Assembly (NCBI GenBank): GCA_025362915.1
Contig: JANYEU010000281.1
Location: 1-12,253, forward strand
Reading direction: 5' to 3'
DNA from: Chitinophagaceae bacterium
GTDB lineage: Bacteria; Bacteroidota; Bacteroidia; Chitinophagales; Chitinophagaceae
Length of the DNA stretch: 12,253 nt
Below are positions 1 through 6,519 of this stretch, one piece after another (position 1 is the stretch's first letter; the number at the start of each line of letters is the position of its first letter). The notes beneath the pieces are model-generated. The model saw nothing but the letters and a program-made list of their open reading frames with translations. It was not told where the DNA came from and ran no database searches. Both the position numbers and the translations under genes were made by a program.

Positions 1-2
1 TT

Positions 3-35
3 AAGGAAGGCTTCGCTTCAAGCGAAGCCTTCCTT
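3..35 (-). terminator. Perfect 16-bp inverted repeat, probable terminator
   Basis: Bases 3-18 (AAGGAAGGCTTCGCTT) are exactly the reverse complement of bases 20-35, with a single central base at 19. The repeat starts 5 bases beyond the stop of the small secreted-protein gene on the minus strand, where a terminator is expected. The stem is GC-containing and long, but the visible T tract on the minus strand is short (CCTTAA) and is cut by the window edge. It may act bidirectionally or be a member of a dispersed palindrome family. Confidence 0.6.
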
Positions 36-40
36 GGCAA

Positions 41-412
41 TTATCCTTTTGATTTAATTCCTGCAAGAGAGTGGGTTTTCTTTAATTTCTCGGCTATATA
101 TATAATTCCATTCATCAAGCCGATGTTATCTTGTGAGTATATTGAGATATTGCCTTTTTCAACTTTAATTTTAAAGCCTTCCTTTTTTGTAACAATATCT
201 TCTTCTAACCCTCCAATGTAAATTCTATACTTGGCGTGGTCTCTAACTTCTTTAATCTTCTCTTGTTTCAATACTTCCCGCAACGTATTAAGTACAGAAT
301 CTTCTTTAAAATCCCAAAGATAACGATGCCGAAAGGCAACTGTAATACCTTGACCATATCCTATGCTTATCAATAGGATGAAAAGAATTGATGTAAATAA
401 TTTCTTGGTCAT
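41..412 (-). CDS. Small secreted protein resembling a stand-alone GH20b/GH67N-like domain
   Basis: This encodes a 123-residue exported protein of unknown function. I chose the ATG at 412-410 over one 14 codons upstream because it places a clear signal peptide first: Lys-Lys, then a hydrophobic run, ending near residue 20 (GYG/Q). A Bacteroidota -7 promoter element also lies about 20 bases before it, which would leave the upstream ATG untranscribed. The mature part is about 100 residues. Residues 77-113 follow the pattern seen at the end of the non-catalytic N-terminal domain of GH20, GH67 and related glycosidases: EGFKI, a short strand with KGNISIYS, then GLMNGIIYIAEKL (compare the family pattern of strand, strand, 'G...G...L..LL'). 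No catalytic domain follows; a stop codon and a hairpin do. It may be a carbohydrate-related accessory protein or the surviving start of a once longer enzyme. The family link rests on pattern recall and is tentative. Confidence 0.6.
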   Translation of the reverse strand: MTKKLFTSILFILLISIGYGQGITVAFRHRYLWDFKEDSVLNTLREVLKQEKIKEVRDHAKYRIYIGGLEEDIVTKKEGFKIKVEKGNISIYSQDNIGLMNGIIYIAEKLKKTHSLAGIKSKG

Positions 413-432
413 AAAATATGTTTTCCTTTCAA

Positions 433-440
433 CAAATATA
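433..440 (-). promoter_or_regulatory. Bacteroidota -7 promoter element (TATATTTG)
   Basis: The minus strand reads TATATTTG, an exact match to the Bacteroidota primary-sigma -7 consensus TAnnTTTG. It ends 20 bases before the ATG at 412, so transcription would begin about 15 bases before the start codon. A purine-rich GAAAGGAAAA lies between them and could serve as a weak ribosome binding site. No convincing -33 TTTG is visible at the expected distance. Confidence 0.45.
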
Positions 441-463
441 ATAGTAAAGTACACACCGTTTTA

Positions 464-494
464 AACCTGTCAGGTCTTCAAGACCTCACAGGTT
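464..494. repeat. 31-bp near-perfect palindrome, REP-like
   Basis: The left arm AACCTGTCAGGTCTT (464-478) and right arm AAGACCTCACAGGTT (480-494) are reverse complements except for one position, around a single central base. Each arm contains internal self-complementary words (CCTGTCAGG). Palindromes built from ACCTGACAGGT-type words are, from memory, frequent between genes in Bacteroidota genomes. It lies just upstream of the promoter of the small secreted-protein gene, so it could be a terminator for transcripts from the right or a dispersed repeat. Confidence 0.6.
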
Positions 495-704
495 GAATTA
501 ATCCCTATCTCCCCAATAATAAAACCCATCCCTTACTTCATTATACAGTTATCTTTAGCGGATGTATGTGCCAACGGTTGCTTTTATTGCCTTGCCAAAA
601 CCCTTATCGGAGGCTGGGAAAGTGCTTTCGCTGCGTTTTACGGTTCTTATTACTCCTATACTATTGTTTTTTACTTTACAGGCAATGGAATAATTGCCAA
701 ACCT

Positions 705-839
705 GTTATCTAGTCACGTCTGTCTCAACGATGTCATCCTAACAAGTTATATAGTCATCCCTGTCTCAACGATGGCATCCTAATAAGTTATCTAGTCATC
801 CCTGTCTCAACGATGTCGTCCTTATCTCAACGATGACAT
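705..839. repeat. 41-bp tandem repeat, about 3.3 copies
   Basis: Unit 1 is 705-745, unit 2 is 746-786, unit 3 starts at 787 and is intact to about 822, and 824-839 is a further partial copy (ATCTCAACGATGACAT). Units begin GTTATCTAGTCA and contain TGTCTCAACGATGTCATCC; units 1 and 2 differ at only a few positions. The period is not a multiple of three and every unit has stops, so it is not a coding repeat. The whole unit is conserved with no variable spacer, so it is not a CRISPR array. Function unknown. Confidence 0.85.
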
Positions 840-891
840 AAAAAAATGTTTTGAGCAGACGTTTACTTATTTCAGTCAATTATTTTCAATA

Positions 892-911
892 AAATTTAAA
901 AAATTAAATTT
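892..911 (-). terminator. AT-only hairpin after the barrel-protein gene
   Basis: AAATTTAA (892-899) and TTAAATTT (904-911) form an 8-bp stem with a four-base A loop, starting 14 bases beyond the stop of the outer-membrane protein gene. On the minus strand it is followed by TTATTG. The stem has no G-C pairs, so it is a weak terminator at best; its position is the main argument. Confidence 0.3.
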
Positions 912-924
912 ATGCTTTTATCGC

Positions 925-3726
925 TTACCCTCTTTTCTTCCCTCCTCTCCCTTTGTCACTACCCTTGCCATTATCCCTTTCATTGTTCCCTTCTGCATTG
1001 TCCATTATCCTATTGATAATTTTATCTAGCTGTCGTCTTTCACCTGGAAATTTGCGTAGGTTATAAGTAAAGGTTACCAAAAAGTAACGTTTTAGCACAT
1101 TGTTCTGTACATCCTGAATATAGTTTGATGTGGCATTTCGATATACACTTACATTTTGGTTGAGCAAATCGTACACACCAATCTTTATCTCGCCCTGTTG
1201 TTTGCTGAACAATTGTTTGGCAAAGCTGGCATTCCACAACGGCAGGTTGGCATTGTAACCCGCAGCAAGCCCGCTGTTGTACGAATAATTAAAAACACTT
1301 CCCAATATCCATCCACCATTAAAGGTATAGGTTGGCTCCAACGTAAGGCTGGTGGTGTAATAATTCCTGTTGTTCTGCGGCCTTATAGAGTACTTGATGA
1401 TATTATAATTATAGCCAGCATTAAAATTCAGGTCAAGTTTTTCTTGCAGGTTCATTGTCCAGTTTATGTTTTCACCTGCATTTGAAGCGTATGTATAGTT
1501 GGTTGCCCCGTTTATCAAACTTACATCCCGGTTGTATGCGGCATTGGTAATAAAATTCAAGTTGCTTTTAGGTTTTCTCAATTGTATGCCATAGTTCACA
1601 TTTGTTCTTGCATTATATACGCCATTTTGGTTTTGATAAGTGGTTGTCTGGTAACCGTTGGCCAACTGATTGATGCTTGTAACCACCTTATTCCGTGTAG
1701 TACTGCCGCTAACCATGATGGAAATATTTCTAAAAGTTGAAGGGTCAACGTAGGTATAAAGCACCCTGATACTGTGCATAAACTCTTGCCCCAAATTAGG
1801 ATTACCCATGATGATATTTGCCGGATTACTATTATTTGGCACTGGCTGCAATTGCGAAATGCCCGGTTGGTTGCTGCGTCCATTGTAATTTATCCGAATG
1901 TTTTCTTGTTTGCTGAAGGTGTAAATAAAGTTGGCGGTTGGATATAGGTTGGTAAAATTTCTGGAGATGCTCGTGTCTTTGGTAATATTCTGGCTGCTCA
2001 GGTTGGTAAATTGCACACCATTAGCAAAATTAAAATTCCATTTACCTATAATTGCCCTGTAGCCAATACTTACCCTGTTTGAACTGTTTATATTGATAAA
2101 ATTATTGGAAAGGCTATCTACCAAATCTGTGTAGCCCTTTGTGAGGGTATCATAAGAATGAATCTTGGCATCGGAAGTACTTCTGCTGTAGCCATTGCCA
2201 TAACTCAATTCAATTACACGATTAAAAGCCACTGGGAAAGTATAAGAGAAATTACTACCAATGTTGCCACTGTTGCTGGTATAGTCATTTATCTGGTTAA
2301 TCACTTTTGTAGAGTCATAAGGTATAAAATAGTTGGTGATGGAATTATTACTTCCATTGCTTCCATTATTATTCAATCCACCATTTATGCCAATTGAAAA
2401 TGTATTACCGGGTTTTTTAAACCGGTGACGGAAGGTGGCAGAAATACTACCGCTTACATTGCTATTGCTGCCATTACTATTGTGGGTGTAATTATTTTGA
2501 TTGATGGGATCTTTGTTATAAACAATACTTTTTGAAGTATTTGATGCACTGATATTGTTAGAATTGCCATCATTGAAAGATATATCCGGACGAATGATAA
2601 GCATACTGGAAGTATCGAATTTTTGTTCAAGATTCAGGTTGATGCGATGATTGATACTTTTTCTTTCGGAACCAGAAACAGAATTGCTAAAACTGGATGT
2701 ATCATTTTCAGGCGTAAACCTTTCTGTAAAACTCTTGCTATCTCTATTAGTTTGTAGGTTATTGTAAAAATAACTACCCGACACATCTGCATTTTTAAAC
2801 CATACATCCGTGTAGTTGAGCCCTGCCGCTTTGGTAGTTGTTATACCTCCACGGCTTTGTCCGCTACCGCCACCATCCTGCGGCGTAAACCCTTGTACAT
2901 TGATATTGTTGGTTTGCCCAAGCGCTGTAATCTTTTGGTCGCCCTTAAACTTACTATAATTTACATTTGCTTCATAACGTCCATCGCTACCGGCACCACC
3001 AATGGCACGCCCAAAATACCCTCTCTTCCTGTTCTTTTTTGTGGTAATGTTTATCGTCTTGATACGTGTGCCATCGTCAAAACCACTGAAGGCACTTTGG
3101 TCGCTCATGGCATCATACACCTGAATCTTATCTACAATATCCGGCGGCAGGTTCTTGGTTGCCATCTTTGGGTCGTTCCCAAAAAAACGTTTGCCATCCA
3201 CAAATATGCGTTGCACCTGTTCGCCTTGCGCTGTCACATTGCCATCATTATCAACTGTAACGCCCGGTAGTTTTTTCAGCAAATCTTCCACTACTGCATT
3301 GGGTTTGGTCTTAAAACTACTGGCCTTATATTCCAATGTATCATTTTTTACCGAGATAGGGCTTTCAGTTACTACCACTTCTTCCATTTCTTTAGCAGAT
3401 ACTTTCATGTAAATTAGGCCTAAGTCCAGGTTAGGTTGTTCTTCTGTAAGATTAATTTTCTTGATAAAGGTTTTAAACCCCTGAAAGCTAATTTGCACAA
3501 TGAGATAGCCAAAAGGCACACTCTTTATCTCGAAGGCTCCTTTTTCTTTACTCAATCCAAAAACCACAACAGTAGAATCTGCCGCATCTATAATTGAGAT
3601 TGATGCAGATCTGAGTGGTTGATTGCCTACTGTATCCATCAATTTTCCAGAAATAACACCTGTAGTTTGGGCAGAAAGAAGAGAAGTAATTAAAAGCGAA
3701 ATACAGAATAGAAGTATTTTATTCAT
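925..3726 (-). CDS. TonB-receptor-like outer-membrane beta-barrel protein with N-terminal carboxypeptidase-regulatory domain
   Basis: A 933-residue outer-membrane protein. Residues 1-19 are a signal peptide ending LLSAQ. Residues about 24-107 are a carboxypeptidase-regulatory-like beta-sandwich (GVISGKLMD, then FGLSKEKGAFEIKSVPFG and YLIVQISFQGFK), as in many Bacteroidota SusC-related and barrel proteins. A TonB-box-like MEEVVVTES lies at about 114-122. A plug-like domain spans about 125-228, with VVEDLLKKLPGV, IFVDGKRFFGNDPKMA and DIVDKIQVYD. The rest, to about 905, is Asn/Ser/Tyr-rich alternating-strand sequence of a transmembrane barrel (outer membrane protein beta-barrel family). The last 25 residues are a charged Gly/Lys/Arg tail (GKGSDKGRGGKKRG), unusual since barrels of this type usually end on an aromatic residue. 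No SusD partner is adjacent, so the substrate cannot be inferred. The ATG at 3726 gives the signal peptide directly; no Shine-Dalgarno is visible. Confidence 0.9.
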   Translation of the reverse strand: MNKILLFCISLLITSLLSAQTTGVISGKLMDTVGNQPLRSASISIIDAADSTVVVFGLSKEKGAFEIKSVPFGYLIVQISFQGFKTFIKKINLTEEQPNLDLGLIYMKVSAKEMEEVVVTESPISVKNDTLEYKASSFKTKPNAVVEDLLKKLPGVTVDNDGNVTAQGEQVQRIFVDGKRFFGNDPKMATKNLPPDIVDKIQVYDAMSDQSAFSGFDDGTRIKTINITTKKNRKRGYFGRAIGGAGSDGRYEANVNYSKFKGDQKITALGQTNNINVQGFTPQDGGGSGQSRGGITTTKAAGLNYTDVWFKNADVSGSYFYNNLQTNRDSKSFTERFTPENDTSSFSNSVSGSERKSINHRINLNLEQKFDTSSMLIIRPDISFNDGNSNNISASNTSKSIVYNKDPINQNNYTHNSNGSNSNVSGSISATFRHRFKKPGNTFSIGINGGLNNNGSNGSNNSITNYFIPYDSTKVINQINDYTSNSGNIGSNFSYTFPVAFNRVIELSYGNGYSRSTSDAKIHSYDTLTKGYTDLVDSLSNNFININSSNRVSIGYRAIIGKWNFNFANGVQFTNLSSQNITKDTSISRNFTNLYPTANFIYTFSKQENIRINYNGRSNQPGISQLQPVPNNSNPANIIMGNPNLGQEFMHSIRVLYTYVDPSTFRNISIMVSGSTTRNKVVTSINQLANGYQTTTYQNQNGVYNARTNVNYGIQLRKPKSNLNFITNAAYNRDVSLINGATNYTYASNAGENINWTMNLQEKLDLNFNAGYNYNIIKYSIRPQNNRNYYTTSLTLEPTYTFNGGWILGSVFNYSYNSGLAAGYNANLPLWNASFAKQLFSKQQGEIKIGVYDLLNQNVSVYRNATSNYIQDVQNNVLKRYFLVTFTYNLRKFPGERRQLDKIINRIMDNAEGNNERDNGKGSDKGRGGKKRG

Positions 3727-4070
3727 AAGTCAAGTTAGTCGTGAAAAGATGTTAGTTATTTAAAAAAAGACGAAAGACTAGAACCCTTAAAGAAGGGAAA
3801 CCATCATTTTTTTCATTCAAATCATTTTATCATTGGTATAAAACTGTTCTCCCAAGACCTTTAGAGGTTATTTAGGTTTAATAAGAACCCAAATCTATCG
3901 GGGAAAAGTAGCTTTGAAGGGATGTTCAGGCAATATGCCTATTGTTGGAGGAGCTTCAATATCCGTTGAATTCAAAACAAGCGTACCTTCTAGTTTTTAC
4001 AACCAGAGGCACGTTTAGTAAGTATAAAGTATAATTGGGCTTAGTCTATCCAATAGTCAATCAATATTAA
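3727..4070. other. 344-bp spacer without a supported gene
   Basis: This separates the unknown 253-residue gene from the downstream barrel-protein gene, both minus strand. It presumably holds the 3' end of the former transcript and the promoter of the latter, but I find no exact TAnnTTTG and no strong terminator. Small stems are present: CCCTT/AAGGG at 3784-3797, AGGCA/TGCCT at 3928-3940, and ATTGG/CCAAT near 4035-4055. None is convincing alone. Confidence 0.5.
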
Positions 4071-4832
4071 TTACCACAAAAACAATGGAACCAGCCAAAA
4101 GGGAGAAACATAGAATGGATCGTAGTAGGGTTCGTAATAAGTATATTCTTCTACCACCGTTTCTTCTATTATATCTGTACTGTTATAGTTTATGTTTTGC
4201 TTTTCTTCTTGCGCCCTCTTTGCCTCTTCTTTTAAGATATTGATAAGCAATTCTGCACCCTGCCCAACCATATCTTCCATGGCATCATTGCCTAGGTCTT
4301 CAGGTTTGATTGCAGAGTCACAAACCTTTTCAATCTCATTCCAAATAGCATCATCCACCAAATCTATCTGCCATCCGGTGGCTTCAGTATCAAATGCATT
4401 TTCATTAATGAAAGACATGAAAACAATCTCAGCAGGATTAAGCTTCTTAAATAGGGCAACGGCTATGCGCAAATCTTCAAAACGGTTATCGTTCTTATAG
4501 TTATCCCATTCTTGATCTGTATCAAAATCGAAGTATTTGCTGAATGCAAATTCCCCTTTTTCCAAATCTACAAAAGAATACACATCATACATTTTCAGGA
4601 ACTCGGTATATCGGTTCATGAAAACATCAAAAGTATCCTCACCACTCTTGGTTACTTGATATTTATTGCCATCGACAGACAAATATCCTTTAGCCAATAA
4701 GGCAACCAATAGAGGTTCCAATACCTTATCCTCCGATTGAAGGATGGTGGTAAATACACGCTCCTTATTTATCATTTCATCCAGAAGGATGATACTTGCA
4801 AAATTCTTTTTATCAATTGCGCCTAAAGACAT
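4071..4832 (-). CDS. Unknown 253-residue protein, possible winged-helix start and aromatic C-terminal tail, next to PspA
   Basis: I do not recognise this family. There is no signal peptide. Residues about 36-75 (LEPLLVALLAKGYLS, a turn, then KYQVTKSGEDTFDVF) have the helix-turn-strand look of a winged-helix domain, though nothing shows it binds DNA. The middle, about 76-205, is acidic and mostly helical, including LKMYDVYSFVDLEKGEFAF and FEDLRIAVALFKKLNPAEIVF. Residues 206-229 are a polar, acidic linker. The last 24 residues are Tyr/Pro/Phe/Trp-rich and end in SPFWLVPLFLW, a short hydrophobic stretch that could insert into or lie on a membrane. It lies 102 bases after the PspA gene on the same strand and is probably part of the same module as PspA and the upstream lipoprotein. 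A role as cytoplasmic partner of PspA is inference from position and the tail. Confidence 0.75.
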   Translation of the reverse strand: MSLGAIDKKNFASIILLDEMINKERVFTTILQSEDKVLEPLLVALLAKGYLSVDGNKYQVTKSGEDTFDVFMNRYTEFLKMYDVYSFVDLEKGEFAFSKYFDFDTDQEWDNYKNDNRFEDLRIAVALFKKLNPAEIVFMSFINENAFDTEATGWQIDLVDDAIWNEIEKVCDSAIKPEDLGNDAMEDMVGQGAELLINILKEEAKRAQEEKQNINYNSTDIIEETVVEEYTYYEPYYDPFYVSPFWLVPLFLW

Positions 4833-4879
4833 AATATATGCAGTTTATTGGTGAATAAAAGCTTTTTCTTAAAAGTGCG

Positions 4880-4921
4880 TGAAGACGCGCATCCTAGCAT
4901 TCGCTTTGTTTCGTGTCTTCA
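4880..4921. repeat. Inverted repeat between the PspA gene and the 253-residue gene
   Basis: TGAAGACGCG (4880-4889) pairs with CGTGTCTTCA (4912-4921), 9 of 10 positions, around a 22-base loop. A second overlapping pairing, TTTCGT with ACGAAA, uses part of the right arm. Read on the minus strand it lies just after the PspA stop and is followed by CACTTTTAAG, so it could be a weak terminator or an mRNA-processing stem that lowers expression of the downstream gene. Confidence 0.4.
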
Positions 4922-4934
4922 TGAAACGAAAACT

Positions 4935-5642
4935 TTATGCACCAGTTTTATTTTCATTACGCTTTGCCTTCAAGGCATCCAACGCAGAAGACCCAGAAGA
5001 AGAACCCAATATCTTGTTTATTTCTTGCTCAGACGAAAGCGTTGTATCCCTTACCTCAGCATAAGCTTGCGCCCTAAATTCAGTAGAAGTAACTTTTGAA
5101 TCCATCCTATCCAGCGTACTCATCAAACCATCAGTATCTACTGATGACAATGTCTTGTTTATTTTTTCGCTTACATCAGCAGTCTTTGCACGAGACTTTA
5201 ATAGGGTAATCCTGTTTTCAGTTTCGCTGATCCTATCCTTCAACTGTTGAACGGCAACATCCATTACCCCCAAAGCTTTTTCTTCTTTTTCTGCCATTGA
5301 AGCAAATTCTCCAGCTTGCCTTTTAGCTTGTACCGCGCTTTCGGCAGCAGTATTAGCCAAAGTGTTTCCTTTGTCGGCTTCAAGTTTACCAGCTTCTACC
5401 ATGTCAAGCAAGTCATTTGCTTTCTTTTCCCATTCTTCCGCTTTTGTGTGCGCCTTTTGTTCTTCCGCACGATGTTGCAATGCAGCAGCCTTTACTTCCG
5501 ATTCTCCAGTTATGGCAGTCTGGTAGTTATCCTTTAGCTCGCGCAATACCTGATCCGCCATTTTTACCGGATCTTCCATTTTATCTACTACGGAATTAAC
5601 TTCCGATTTACTGATTCTGAATAGTCTATCTAATAGTCCCAT
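4935..5642 (-). CDS. PspA/IM30 (ESCRT-III-like) membrane-stress protein
   Basis: A 235-residue member of the PspA/IM30/Vipp1 family (E. coli PspA is 222). These proteins bind stressed inner membrane through an N-terminal amphipathic helix and assemble into ESCRT-III-like coats. Residues 1-22 (MGLLDRLFRISKSEVNSVVD) form that helix, and the family hallmark EDPVKMADQVLRELKDN follows at about 23-39. Residues 40-195 are almost continuous charged alpha-helical coiled coil with heptad spacing. The end (about 203-235) is a low-complexity Ser/Gly hinge (GSSSGSSALDALKAK) plus a short helix. There is no signal peptide, as expected for a cytoplasmic peripheral protein. No pspF, pspB or pspC is adjacent. 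It sits between a lipoprotein gene (85-base gap) and an unknown gene (102-base gap), an arrangement resembling the yjfJ type of PspA locus rather than the classical psp operon. The gene symbol is left empty because orthology to pspA, yjfJ or vipp1 cannot be settled by eye. Confidence 0.9.
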   Translation of the reverse strand: MGLLDRLFRISKSEVNSVVDKMEDPVKMADQVLRELKDNYQTAITGESEVKAAALQHRAEEQKAHTKAEEWEKKANDLLDMVEAGKLEADKGNTLANTAAESAVQAKRQAGEFASMAEKEEKALGVMDVAVQQLKDRISETENRITLLKSRAKTADVSEKINKTLSSVDTDGLMSTLDRMDSKVTSTEFRAQAYAEVRDTTLSSEQEINKILGSSSGSSALDALKAKRNENKTGA

Positions 5643-5676
5643 GATTGTATGTTTTATTGATGATTAAATTTTGTTG

Positions 5677-5718
5677 TACGTTATACGTTTTACGTAATAT
5701 GTATAACTTAAAACGTAT
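5677..5718. repeat. ACGT-rich spacer with nested inverted repeats
   Basis: Between the lipoprotein and PspA genes, ATACGTTTTA (5683-5692) and TAAAACGTAT (5709-5718) are perfect inverted repeats. GTTATAC (5680-5686) and GTATAAC (5701-5707) are a second pair nested across the same stretch. The word TACGT or ACGTA occurs four times in about 40 bases. It could be an mRNA stem within the operon, an operator, or low-complexity spacer expansion. No -7 promoter element is visible here, so PspA may depend on the promoter before the lipoprotein gene. Confidence 0.5.
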
Positions 5719-5727
5719 TTCTAAATG

Positions 5728-6492
5728 CTAGCGTCTCCTTCCAAATCCACTCCTACTTCCTCCAAAGGAAGAACGCCCTGAACTGGAAGAACTTCTACTA
5801 CTAGAACCAAATCCACCAGAACGAACAGGTGTAGAAGCATCTCTGGCAGAGAAAGAACGTTGCGACCGGACAGGGTTACTTAAACTGCTCCTTGAAGTTC
5901 CTGACGGATGGAACCCATTTCCCGAAGGACTAGCATGTGTAACCGTGCGATAAGTAGTTGTGTGGTAACTATGGTAATAAGAAGGGTAATAGCCATAATG
6001 ATACATGGGGTAATAATATGGATGCGGTCTTAGCATGTAAGACAACAACAATAGTTCGCCAATGCCAAAAGAGGAATGATAAGAATAATCAGGACCGCAA
6101 TAAGTAGGGTTGCCCTGAATTTGCATCTCTGCCCTATCATTGGTTTGATTGGGTGTGATGTTCATGGTAGCCACCGTTACAGAATCCGTATTATTTACAT
6201 CATCCACCACCTGTATCTTATTGGGTGATTCCACCACTTTCAGAAAATCAACCTTGCCATCCTTGTCCAAGTCAAGGTTATTGATGTCGTTATCTGGCGC
6301 ATTGATGGCAGACTCTATTTGCGAAGGATTATTAGTCTTCTTTACAAGATTTGCAAAGTTGTTTACATTAAAACCCGGCAAGGCATTAGCCTGTATGGAT
6401 ACATTATTCCCTTGATCGGGGTTTTGGTTATTGCTACCACCACAACTAACCATTATGACGGATAAACTTAAAAGAAAAATTATTCGTTTCAT
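5728..6492 (-). CDS. Lipoprotein with EF-hand-like loop, Tyr/His-rich segment and Ser/Gly/Arg tail
   Basis: A 254-residue predicted lipoprotein. The signal peptide ends in the lipobox MVSC with Cys17 as the lipidation site, followed by GGSNNQN, a flexible linker. Residues about 40-115 form a small domain. Within it, D74-L-D-K-D-G-K-V-D82 matches a calcium-binding EF-hand/dockerin-type loop at positions 1, 3, 5, 6 and 9, followed by FLKVVE. Residues about 131-155 include CGPDYSYHSSFGIGELLLLSYM, with a short hydrophobic stretch. Residues 157-187 are extremely rich in Tyr, His and Pro. The last 70 residues are low-complexity Ser/Gly/Arg, ending GSRSGFGRRR. I do not know the family. Lipoproteins with a Ser/Gly-rich end (DUF1190, YgiB/YjfM) accompany PspA-like genes in enterobacteria, and this may be a Bacteroidota analogue. 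As first gene of the PspA block it probably carries the shared promoter. It is transcribed divergently from the M13 peptidase gene. Confidence 0.8.
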   Translation of the reverse strand: MKRIIFLLSLSVIMVSCGGSNNQNPDQGNNVSIQANALPGFNVNNFANLVKKTNNPSQIESAINAPDNDINNLDLDKDGKVDFLKVVESPNKIQVVDDVNNTDSVTVATMNITPNQTNDRAEMQIQGNPTYCGPDYSYHSSFGIGELLLLSYMLRPHPYYYPMYHYGYYPSYYHSYHTTTYRTVTHASPSGNGFHPSGTSRSSLSNPVRSQRSFSARDASTPVRSGGFGSSSRSSSSSGRSSFGGSRSGFGRRR

Positions 6493-6519
6493 ATAATAAT
6501 AAAAAACGAAAGTAATAAA

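Noticed and set aside
413..454. Upstream ATG extending the small secreted protein by 14 residues
   Set aside because: The extension would precede the signal peptide and overlap the -7 promoter element, so the ATG at 412 is preferred.
705..839. Possible CRISPR array, because of the regular repeats
   Set aside because: The full 41-bp period is conserved, with no unique spacers of constant length, and no cas gene is in the window.
2857..3270. 137-codon plus-strand open frame inside the barrel-protein gene
   Set aside because: It lies antisense to a well-supported coding region with intact domains, and its translation has no recognisable features.
3895..3996. Minus-strand open frame of 33 codons in the spacer (contains EAPPTIGILPEHPFKATFPR)
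   Set aside because: It has no start codon, is closed by TAA just upstream, and is short enough to be chance in six frames. It could be a remnant but nothing else supports it.
4071..5642. Classical psp operon (pspF-pspABC)
   Set aside because: Neither neighbour of the PspA gene resembles PspB, PspC or the PspF AAA+ activator.
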